From CAYZJV01 sp964482325 (GTDB lineage Bacteria > Spirochaetota > Spirochaetia > Sphaerochaetales > Sphaerochaetaceae), in contig CAYZXD010000007.1 in the NCBI GenBank assembly GCA_964482325.1, positions 25,196-89,195 on the forward strand: a DNA stretch of 64,000 nucleotides, read 5' to 3'. Positions 16,858-23,930 of the stretch are shown here, piece by piece. A model generated the notes under the pieces. The model was not told where the DNA came from and did no database searches. It was given only the letters and a program-made list of their open reading frames with translations. The first letter of the stretch is position 1; every line of letters starts with the position of its first letter. The translations under genes and the position numbers were made by a program.

Positions 16858-18113
16858 TGAAACCAAAAGAGCAAAAACCCAAAGAAAAAAGTCACTTCAT
16901 CCACCGCCTCGTAGTCTTTACCGAAGTCTGGTTCGGTAAGTGTTCCAAGGATCGCATTACCATCCTGGCTTCCGGTCTGGTGTATACAACACTGATCTCG
17001 TTAGTACCCCTTATCTCCTTTTTAGTAGCATTTCTTTCGCTATTTAATGTTTTGCAACCGTTCTATGTGCTGCTCGCAGACTTGTTCACGGGAATTTTCG
17101 GGAAGGATGCCGGTGGACAGCTTGTTACTATGATCGAACGGTACAGTACGAATGCCAGCGGGCTTGGCGCTTTCGGACTGATCACTTTCATCATTGCCTC
17201 AATTCTCCTGTTCAATCGGATTTGGGCGGTAGTTAACCAGATTTATCGTGCAGCGTCAGGGCGTATGAATATGGTCCGTCGAACAGTTGGCTTTCTCACG
17301 GTCCTTGTCGTTGGAGCAGTACTGCTCAGTGCTTATATCAGCGTGAAATCATTGCTCAGTGCATGGGTAGTGGAACTGTTGGACTGGAGTTTCGGCAGTG
17401 ATGCTTTGTGGATTATTATCCGTGAAGTAGGCCCGTGGATTATCGGATATCTATTCCTCGTCCTCATAATTATGATTGCCCCGAATGCTAAGGTCAGTAA
17501 AGTAAGTGCTTCCATCGGATCACTCGTTGGAACTGCAGGACTCTTCGCCGTCAATCTTCTTTTCACGGCATTGATCAGCAAAGTGCTCGACTATTCAGTA
17601 ATCTATGGATCACTTGCAGCAATTTTCCTGTTTCTCTTATGGGTCTATATGATCTGGATTGTGATTCTTGGAGCTGTCGAAGTAAGCTATGTACACCAGT
17701 ATCAACCGGAGAAGACCACGCTGGTACATCCGGTCTCCCCTGCCGAACAGTTGGCAAATGGAATCAATGTCATGATGGTAATCGGACAAAAGTACCGGAA
17801 TGGACATGGCGAGACAAAGATCCGTGATATTACCGATCGTCTGCTGATGAACGAACGACAGTTATTCACCGTTCTTGATGCGCTTATGGAAAAACAGTTT
17901 ATTCTGCCTACCAATCCTACACGTACAGCCTATGTGCCTGCTCGTCCTCTTGAGGATCTTAAAGTAGTGCATTTGGTAGAATCCCTGTATGGTGAGGTCT
18001 ATCTCGAACAGAATCTTGATACGATCGGTGATTCAATTGCCTCTCAGATACATGCACGAGGTATCAAGACGCTTGGGAATCTGAGTGTGGCAAATCTGGT
18101 AGAACGGGTCTGA
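16857..18113 (+). CDS. YihY/BrkB-family membrane protein
   Basis: Integral membrane protein of 418 residues in the YihY/UPF0761 family. About six hydrophobic segments lie between residues 35 and 280, including the conserved GLVYTTLISLVPLISF and YGSLAAIFLFLLWVYMIW. After residue 290 there is a soluble C-terminal domain (about 130 residues, resembling a winged helix with DRLLMNERQLFTVLDAL) seen in many family members. Proposed roles (transporter, tRNA-processing link) are unproven. It shares a TAATG junction with the preceding lipase-like gene. Confidence 0.85.
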   Translation: MKPKEQKPKEKSHFIHRLVVFTEVWFGKCSKDRITILASGLVYTTLISLVPLISFLVAFLSLFNVLQPFYVLLADLFTGIFGKDAGGQLVTMIERYSTNASGLGAFGLITFIIASILLFNRIWAVVNQIYRAASGRMNMVRRTVGFLTVLVVGAVLLSAYISVKSLLSAWVVELLDWSFGSDALWIIIREVGPWIIGYLFLVLIIMIAPNAKVSKVSASIGSLVGTAGLFAVNLLFTALISKVLDYSVIYGSLAAIFLFLLWVYMIWIVILGAVEVSYVHQYQPEKTTLVHPVSPAEQLANGINVMMVIGQKYRNGHGETKIRDITDRLLMNERQLFTVLDALMEKQFILPTNPTRTAYVPARPLEDLKVVHLVESLYGEVYLEQNLDTIGDSIASQIHARGIKTLGNLSVANLVERV

Positions 18114-18127
18114 GGGGAGGAGTTCTG

Positions 18128-18577
18128 ATGAGTGAAGAAATTGATGTATTGCGATGGCCCGCAATGCCCGATCCGTTAGATCGTAGTGATCGGGTATGGA
18201 TTTGGCCCCGTAATCACCTTCGTGCCTTTGAGCAGATTAATCCGACGAATGTCCATGGAATTGGGTTCCTGCTATTTCCCTTTGCTCTTGCCTGCTATGA
18301 CGCACACAACCGTCATATTCTCAGTGTGGTCTTGGAGCAGACAGATTATCGTGTGTTGGCGCAGATGACCGGTGAACGACTTCGCGATCTGGTGCCAGAA
18401 GGGAAGCACTATACTTCCGCACCGATGGTTGCTCTGTATCATCAGCAAGCCCATGAAGAAATAGAACCGTATGCAGGAGCGATTGATCGAGAAACAGTCA
18501 TGCCGATGCTTCTTGAAGTAGCTTCAGAGTATCTAGATCTCTGGGAAGAACCGGTATGTCGGACGCTACATGATTAG
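18128..18577 (+). CDS. Conserved hypothetical protein
   Basis: Soluble protein of 149 residues that I do not recognise. It has a strong ribosome site (GGGGAGGAGTTCTG) 14 bases after the yihY-like stop, which supports it as real and co-transcribed. It is Trp-, Pro- and His-rich (RWPAMPDPLDRSDRVWIWPRN; ALYHQQAHEEIEPY), with no signal peptide or membrane segment. Its last 4 bases overlap the convergent gene at 18574. Confidence 0.6.
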   Translation: MSEEIDVLRWPAMPDPLDRSDRVWIWPRNHLRAFEQINPTNVHGIGFLLFPFALACYDAHNRHILSVVLEQTDYRVLAQMTGERLRDLVPEGKHYTSAPMVALYHQQAHEEIEPYAGAIDRETVMPMLLEVASEYLDLWEEPVCRTLHD

Positions 18578-19203
18578 AAAAGCCAATACATGGCACTCAG
18601 GCCGACTCGACTTCTGTCCAGGTCTACGTCAAGCAGCTCAACATCAGGACTATTCATAGTAAATCCGACAGTCGGCATCTCAAGAGCCAGACCGAATGAT
18701 AACTTAGCAATTCGTACATCAAGGTGGACCCGATAGCCCATCATGGATTCAGTAAATATATCTAAAAAGGTATTATCTGGAGACGTATTCCAAGAACCAG
18801 GGGAGACCGTCATTACTCTTACTTCATCGGGAAGAAACATGAATCCATACAATGGACCGAATCCCGTCCCGATATCAAGAAACCCAAACAGTTTGGCATT
18901 GACTCCAACGGTCATCATGCCATCAAACCATCCATTATGTGTTACCCTGGTGATAACCCCATCATCACGCCAGATTATACCGGAAAAGGTTCCGTTAGCC
19001 GTAAATTCAAGGAAGAAGAGGTTCAATCGGAGCTCAGTGCCGAAAGACCAATGATTGGGGCTGTCAAAATCCTCGATATGAATTCCTTCTGCTAATGATA
19101 GGTACGATCGGGAATAGTTTCCGATACCAAAAGAGATCGGCCCTGCTGAAATGGATGTCAGCATGATGCAGAGCATCACGACAATACATAGATATTTTCT
19201 CAT
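18574..19203 (-). CDS. Secreted/outer-membrane-type hypothetical protein
   Basis: Protein of 209 residues starting MRKYLCIVVMLCIMLTSISAG, a clear signal peptide. The body alternates aromatic and small residues (SFGIGNYSRSYLSLAEG, WSFGTELRLNLFFLEFTANG) and ends LSAMYWLF, with a terminal Phe as in many outer-membrane beta-barrels. I chose the ATG at 19203 since GAGGGGGAAATCT precedes it; a longer frame to 19260 lacks one. No family recognised. Confidence 0.6.
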   Translation of the reverse strand: MRKYLCIVVMLCIMLTSISAGPISFGIGNYSRSYLSLAEGIHIEDFDSPNHWSFGTELRLNLFFLEFTANGTFSGIIWRDDGVITRVTHNGWFDGMMTVGVNAKLFGFLDIGTGFGPLYGFMFLPDEVRVMTVSPGSWNTSPDNTFLDIFTESMMGYRVHLDVRIAKLSFGLALEMPTVGFTMNSPDVELLDVDLDRSRVGLSAMYWLF

Positions 19204-19368
19204 AGATTTCCCCCTCATAGATAATGGTGTGGGGTGATCGGTTGGTGGGATTCGGCGCACGGTTCAGTATCCGAGTCACTTCTTTTCAAGTGTAGGACGC
19301 AATATGGGTACAGTCAATTAATATCAATCAATAAGTCATAAAAAATGTCATATATCAGTTAATATTTA

Positions 19369-19391
19369 CACTTATATTACTACTATAAGTG
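19369..19391. promoter_or_regulatory. Operator-like inverted repeat upstream of 19442 gene
   Basis: CACTTATA (19369-19376) and TATAAGTG (19384-19391) are perfect 8-base arms around a 7-base spacer in a very AT-rich region, 50 bases before the membrane-protein ATG. It may be a binding site or part of the promoter. Nothing else in the window matches it. Confidence 0.4.
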
Positions 19392-19441
19392 ATTGACATG
19401 GAGCTTCATGATTCTTACTCTGGCCCCTGAAGGAGAATCCC

Positions 19442-20347
19442 ATGTCAGCACAGAAAAAATTGCAGCACACCGTTACCATTCTTGGAGTTTTGATCATCAT
19501 AGGAGCTTTAGTAGCAGCGATCAGTGGTCTTGTGAGTTTAAGCAGTTCTGCCGATATTCCCGATTCCTTTATCTCAATGTATGGAGAACAGGTAGTCCTT
19601 GACGGAGAGGGGCTCTATGCACGCGATTCAGTGTCCTGTGCTGCTCAGGCACGTGGGCAGGATTGGGTGACGCTGTCAGTAGGTATTCCATTGTTAGGTA
19701 TAGGACTGTTTCTTGCACAGAAGGGGAATCTGCATGGCCGGATGCTTCAGGCAGGGGCTCTGGGGTATTTTTTATATACGTATGGTTCGTACTCGTATCT
19801 GTCAATGTACAATCCGCTCTTTCTGCTCTATGTAGCGTTGTTTGGTATGTCCTTGTATGGTTTTATCGTATCGTTACGCCTCTTTGGTCCCGAAGAGGTG
19901 CTGCAAGCCTTGAAACCCCGCTTCCCGCGAAGATTCCTGGGAGGATATCTCATTGGCATGGGAGTGCTGCTGGCTCTGATGTGGATTGCGAGGATTGTCC
20001 CCTCCCTGCTTGCAGGCCTTCCCCCGGTAGGGCTTGAGCACTACACCACGCTGGTGATTCAGGCAAGTGATCTTGCTGTTGTGGTACCGGCTGCGATTAT
20101 CACGGGAGTATTGTTGTTGAAAAAACGTGCACTTGGTGCGACTCTAGCTGGAGTGCTGTTTATCAAATTGCTGACCATGGCGCTTGCTCTGTTCGCCATG
20201 ATGCTGATGATGTCACACTCTGGAGTACCACTTGCTGTTGCTGAAGTCGTGATTTTCACGGTATTGCTTGCAGCTGGAATTATTGCTTCAGTGATTATGT
20301 TTTTTTCCGTGAGTTCTTCCGCACACAACCCTGGCACAGACCGGTAA
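19442..20347 (+). CDS. Multi-pass membrane protein of unknown function
   Basis: Protein of 301 residues with about eight hydrophobic segments (near 12-34, 76-90, 103-115, 124-145, 165-188, 205-223, 229-250 and 262-285). AAGGAG lies just before the ATG. Between the first two segments is a soluble loop with one Cys (DGEGLYARDSVSCAAQARGQDW). Its 3' end overlaps the convergent Fur-family gene by 53 bases. I cannot name a family. Confidence 0.6.
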   Translation: MSAQKKLQHTVTILGVLIIIGALVAAISGLVSLSSSADIPDSFISMYGEQVVLDGEGLYARDSVSCAAQARGQDWVTLSVGIPLLGIGLFLAQKGNLHGRMLQAGALGYFLYTYGSYSYLSMYNPLFLLYVALFGMSLYGFIVSLRLFGPEEVLQALKPRFPRRFLGGYLIGMGVLLALMWIARIVPSLLAGLPPVGLEHYTTLVIQASDLAVVVPAAIITGVLLLKKRALGATLAGVLFIKLLTMALALFAMMLMMSHSGVPLAVAEVVIFTVLLAAGIIASVIMFFSVSSSAHNPGTDR

Positions 20348-20693
20348 GGTAGAGAGTATGTCCAGTTACCTCAATTCCCATATGTTTTTCATATCCATCA
20401 ATCAGAGGTGAAAGGCTGCAGTCTCCCAGATCAATGAACGTGTGACACTGTTTGCAGTGAAACCAGTGGTGATGTGAATCGGCATCTTTTACGGTGTAAT
20501 AGCGCTCAGTTCCATGTTCTGTACAATGGAGAACAAAAGATTCGGTGAAGCCTCTGTTTTCCAGATAGTGAAGAGTCCGGTACACAGTGGCTGGATCACA
20601 GGAAAGGGTCATCTTTTCCGATATCTCATTTGCTGAAAGCGGCCTATCGGCTTGTTGCAGCACCTGCAACGTCGCTTGACGTGCTCTTGTCAT
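20295..20693 (-). CDS. zur: Fur-family regulator, probably Zur
   Basis: Metal-sensing repressor of 132 residues. The N-terminal winged helix (DPATVYRTLHYLENRGF, 33-49) is followed by the dimerisation domain with HHHWFHCKQC (74-83) and GLCQGC (118-123), giving the structural zinc site Cys80/Cys83/Cys120/Cys123 and His-rich sensing ligands. It is the last gene of the zinc-uptake operon and overlaps znuB by 4 bases. Context points to zinc rather than iron sensing, acting through the palindrome at 23366-23380. Confidence 0.85.
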   Translation of the reverse strand: MTRARQATLQVLQQADRPLSANEISEKMTLSCDPATVYRTLHYLENRGFTESFVLHCTEHGTERYYTVKDADSHHHWFHCKQCHTFIDLGDCSLSPLIDGYEKHMGIEVTGHTLYLTGLCQGCVRKNSRKKT

Positions 20694-21568
20694 GATAGTG
20701 GGACCTCCGGTGTTTGTGATGACTTCCGTTTGCGTCTGATCATGCTTGCCAAGGAGAAGGAAAGGAAGACGGCACCAGCGAGTACTACCGTCATTGCTCC
20801 CACGGGCAGATCAAAGGTCCATCCGGTTACAAGACCGCCAACAGAAAAAATCGATGCATACACCCCGGCTGATATCATCATGGAAATCATATTTCGTGCG
20901 GAAAATCCCGCTGTACCGGCAGGCAGTGTCAGCATAGCGATTACCATGACAATCCCGACAAACGTCTGAAGCAGTACAATAGCCACTGCGGTGATTCCCA
21001 GCAATAGCAGAAATACCATATGGGTGGAAATGCCTTTTACCTGAGAAAATTCATCATCAAACGATGATGCTTCCAGTTGTGGATAAAATCTCCATACCAA
21101 GAAAATAACGATCAGATCAAGAATACCGAGTAACACGATGTCCCTATTGGAAATGAGAAGAATATTCCCGAACAGATAACTGGTGGGATCGGTATAACCC
21201 GGTGTTTTGGCCATGAACAGGACCCCGATACTCATACCGATTGCCCAGATTGCGTTGATCACGGTATCTTCGCGCTGATGAGCACGCATAGAGACAATAC
21301 CAATAATTAATGCGGAGAGGACGGCAAAGAGAATAGCCCCGACGATAGGGGGGAGATCTGGTACAATACCGGTAGCCGAGAGGTAAAGCGCCATTCCGAT
21401 ACCTCCAAGTACCGCATGACTGATGGCACCGGCAAGTCCCGCAATCCGTTTGACCGTAACGATGGTTCCCAGTACGCCAAAGAGAACTGCTGAAAGTAAA
21501 CCGGCAAAGAGGGCGTTTCGTACAAAAGGCATAGATGGGTCAAATAGGGCAGCAATAAAACCGGTCAT
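20690..21568 (-). CDS. znuB: Zinc-type metal ABC transporter permease
   Basis: Membrane subunit of 292 residues in the ABC-3 (ZnuB/MntB/TroC) family with about eight hydrophobic segments and the family signatures GLAGAISHAVLGGIG and AIWAIGMSIGVLF. It overlaps both the ATPase gene and the regulator gene by 4 bases. With the His-rich binding protein and Zur-like regulator in the same operon, zinc is the probable substrate; manganese is possible. Confidence 0.9.
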   Translation of the reverse strand: MTGFIAALFDPSMPFVRNALFAGLLSAVLFGVLGTIVTVKRIAGLAGAISHAVLGGIGMALYLSATGIVPDLPPIVGAILFAVLSALIIGIVSMRAHQREDTVINAIWAIGMSIGVLFMAKTPGYTDPTSYLFGNILLISNRDIVLLGILDLIVIFLVWRFYPQLEASSFDDEFSQVKGISTHMVFLLLLGITAVAIVLLQTFVGIVMVIAMLTLPAGTAGFSARNMISMMISAGVYASIFSVGGLVTGWTFDLPVGAMTVVLAGAVFLSFSLASMIRRKRKSSQTPEVPLS

Positions 21569-22371
21569 ACAGAATCCCCCTGTGAGCAGCCGCAGTCATC
21601 AAAGAGAGAGCTGTCATGGCGAACTTTCAGTGCCGATCCTCCGAACATCTGCGCAGGAGCCTCTTCCGTGGGTTCGATAAGATGTTGTACGACCGTCCGT
21701 CCTCTGCGATTTGGTCCAAATTCTCCGACACACAGCACACGGTCGGTAAGTGCAGACACAAACCCGGTATCGTGAGTGACAATCATAATAGTAGTTTTTC
21801 CCTTCATCTGACCAAGTGCACTGAACAGTCGTTGTTCACTCTCTCCATCCATATTGGATGTCGGTTCATCTAAGACCAGCATTTTCGGATAAGCACTGAG
21901 TGCACGAGCAACCAGTACGCGCTGTCGTTGACCTCCGGAGAGGGCACGATAGGGTCTTTTTGCCAGCTCTGAGAGTTCCATAATCTTCAAGGCTTGTGCC
22001 ACCGCTTTTGCATCTTCCTGTGTATATCGGCGAGAGAACGGCTTAATACGGCCCATGCGGACTACTTCCTCTACAGAAATCGGAAAGGTAGGATCATAAT
22101 CCGCATGTTGCGGGACATACCCGATATGTTCTCTCCCTGCATCAGGCTGAAGTCCGAATAGTGATATGGTTCCCGACTCTGCTGAAGCGAGACCGAGGAC
22201 AAGTTTAAGTACGGTAGTCTTTCCCGCTCCGTTTGGACCGATCAAGGCAACGAATTCTCCCTCGTGGATGTGAAATGATGCTGCTTCAAGCACGGGAACA
22301 GAGCCATAAGAGAAAGAAACCTGATCAAACTGGAGAATTATCGGTCGGTCGGGATGATGCTGTATTATCAT
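21565..22371 (-). CDS. znuC: Zinc-type metal ABC transporter ATPase
   Basis: ATP-binding subunit of 268 residues with Walker A GPNGAGKT, the Q-loop YVPQHADYD, signature LSGGQRQR, Walker B MLVLDEPTSNMD and the switch His in VTHD. The C-terminal tail is extended and contains CGCSQGDS, a small Cys cluster. AGGCAGGTA precedes the start, 12 bases after znuA. Confidence 0.92.
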   Translation of the reverse strand: MIIQHHPDRPIILQFDQVSFSYGSVPVLEAASFHIHEGEFVALIGPNGAGKTTVLKLVLGLASAESGTISLFGLQPDAGREHIGYVPQHADYDPTFPISVEEVVRMGRIKPFSRRYTQEDAKAVAQALKIMELSELAKRPYRALSGGQRQRVLVARALSAYPKMLVLDEPTSNMDGESEQRLFSALGQMKGKTTIMIVTHDTGFVSALTDRVLCVGEFGPNRRGRTVVQHLIEPTEEAPAQMFGGSALKVRHDSSLFDDCGCSQGDSV

Positions 22372-22383
22372 TACCTGCCTCTT

Positions 22384-23301
22384 TTACTGATTTTGGATCA
22401 TAGCCGATTCAAGGATTTGTCCTATACGGGCAATATTATTCGGCCAATCATATGCAAGCGGATCCAATGCGAGTACTTCAGCCCCGATGGCATCAGCCAC
22501 CGATTGTGCAGCCTGCACGGGAAATTGTGATTGTACGAAAATCGCGGGGGGGTTCTCCTGTTGTGCCAGAGTTATCAGGCGGGTTAGTGCTTGCGCTGTA
22601 GGTTCACGTCCACCGGTTTCTACCGCCCGTTGTGTGATGGAGAACTCGTCAAACAGATACCCAAATGAGGGGTGATAAACAAACACTGTGCTTCCTGCAA
22701 GGTTCTTGAGATCAGTTTCCAGGCGGTCATACAATTGATCGATTTCCTGATGGAATTCTCCGAGATGCTTCCGGTATATGTCAGCATGTTCTGCATCGAG
22801 CATCACCAGCATAGAGGTAACGTGTTCTGCAAACAATTTCATGGGTTCACGTCCAAGCCAGGTATGGGGATCCTGTGTTTCGTCCTCATCATGTTTGTGC
22901 TCATCGTCGTCATGATGATCATGATCATCCTCCTCATGATGTGCGTCGAGATACCGAAACTGTACTCCTTCAGTTCCATCAATGATATCTAGATCGGGAT
23001 AGAGAGAGGATATCTTCGGTACCAGTGCTGTCTCAAAATCTGTCCCACTGGTAATCCACACATCGGATTGCGATAGCTGCGCCATTTGACGGGGAGACGG
23101 TTCGTAACTATGGGGACTCTGGCCAGGACCAACGAGTACCAAACTTTCAGCAAAATCTCCTGCAATACGATCAACCACATACTGATGCGGAAGAATGCTG
23201 GTGACAATAGTGATGGTTGAGGGTTTCTCCTCGATAGTACCGCGGGCAACAAGGGGGGTAACCATGAGTACACAAATAAATAACATGATGCTTTTTTTCA
23301 T
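22384..23301 (-). CDS. znuA: Zinc-binding periplasmic protein ZnuA
   Basis: Cluster 9 solute-binding protein of 305 residues with a signal peptide (MKKSIMLFICVLMVTPLVARG). Metal ligands are recognisable: His64 in SPHSYEP, His146 in DPHTWL, the His in YHPSFGYL and an Asp in ALDPLA. A His/Asp/Glu-rich loop at about 120-143 (HHEEDDHDHHDDDEHKHDED) is a hallmark of zinc importers. AGGAGCGTATA precedes the chosen ATG; upstream codons in frame lack a ribosome site. First gene of the operon, downstream of a Zur-type palindrome. Confidence 0.93.
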   Translation of the reverse strand: MKKSIMLFICVLMVTPLVARGTIEEKPSTITIVTSILPHQYVVDRIAGDFAESLVLVGPGQSPHSYEPSPRQMAQLSQSDVWITSGTDFETALVPKISSLYPDLDIIDGTEGVQFRYLDAHHEEDDHDHHDDDEHKHDEDETQDPHTWLGREPMKLFAEHVTSMLVMLDAEHADIYRKHLGEFHQEIDQLYDRLETDLKNLAGSTVFVYHPSFGYLFDEFSITQRAVETGGREPTAQALTRLITLAQQENPPAIFVQSQFPVQAAQSVADAIGAEVLALDPLAYDWPNNIARIGQILESAMIQNQ

Positions 23302-23341
23302 TATACGCTCCTGTAAATTCTTCCAACATGTTTGTATTGAG

Positions 23342-23380
23342 AATATAGGTACGGATACGAAAAAATGCAAGTGACTTGCA
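23342..23380 (-). promoter_or_regulatory. znuA promoter with overlapping Zur-like operator
   Basis: On the minus strand, TTGCAT (23370-23365), a 17-base spacer and TATATT (23347-23342) form a good promoter 40 bases before the znuA ATG. TGCAAGT-g-ACTTGCA (23366-23380), a perfect 7-1-7 palindrome of the kind bound by Fur-family repressors, covers the -35 element. Confidence 0.75.
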
Positions 23381-23393
23381 AAAATATCTCTAA

Positions 23394-23930
23394 CTATAAC
23401 AGCTCCCTTTGGTATATTGCCTGTAATTCAGTGATAGTTCGTACAGTAGGAGATCCTTTTACGTATCCGGCCACAGTACCATCCTGGGAAATTACCGCTA
23501 CGGTAGCATCATCATCAATGGGAATTCCTGCATCAGAGGCAAACTGCTCCGGTTTCTTGATAAAGAGAATTGCTACCTGATCGAGAGGGATTACTTCTTC
23601 GTAACTCTTGATGATGCCTCGTCTAATGATCCCCTGAATAAAGCGGGGAGCGTCAATCACAGGGATATGGTATAATTTCGCCCCATTAAGCGGCTCAGGT
23701 GCTGCCCCAAGGCGGGTGTGCCATTCAATTAGTTGCGCCTGCTGGACTTCTCCGTTTTCACGACTGGTTCCCATAGCCAAACCGACTATTGCTACAGACC
23801 CTTTGACAGCCTCTGTAGGAAAGATGAAAGCATCCCCGTCGAGTGTTTCTGTTTCGATTGGAGCTATCATACCACCGGACAGTGTTGAAATGACAACAAG
23901 AAAGAGCAGCATAACAAAAAATTTCCTCAT
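23394..23930 (-). CDS. Secreted thioredoxin-fold-like protein without cysteines
   Basis: Protein of 178 residues with an N-terminal signal peptide (MRKFFVMLLFLVVISTLSGG). The layout (GSVAIVGLAMGTSRENGEVQQAQLIEWH, a middle HIPVIDAPRFIQGIIRRG and a C-terminal TVAVISQDGTVAGYVKGSP) resembles thioredoxin-like proteins of the ATP10/AhpC-like group, but there is no Cys, so no redox activity is expected. Its start overlaps the stop of the P-type ATPase by 4 bases, which suggests a linked role. Fold call is tentative. Confidence 0.5.
   Translation of the reverse strand: MRKFFVMLLFLVVISTLSGGMIAPIETETLDGDAFIFPTEAVKGSVAIVGLAMGTSRENGEVQQAQLIEWHTRLGAAPEPLNGAKLYHIPVIDAPRFIQGIIRRGIIKSYEEVIPLDQVAILFIKKPEQFASDAGIPIDDDATVAVISQDGTVAGYVKGSPTVRTITELQAIYQRELL

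Noticed and set aside
19369..19391. Second Zur site near the zinc operon
   Set aside because: The arms CACTTATA/TATAAGTG share no pattern with TGCAAGT/ACTTGCA and the downstream gene is on the opposite strand from the zinc operon.
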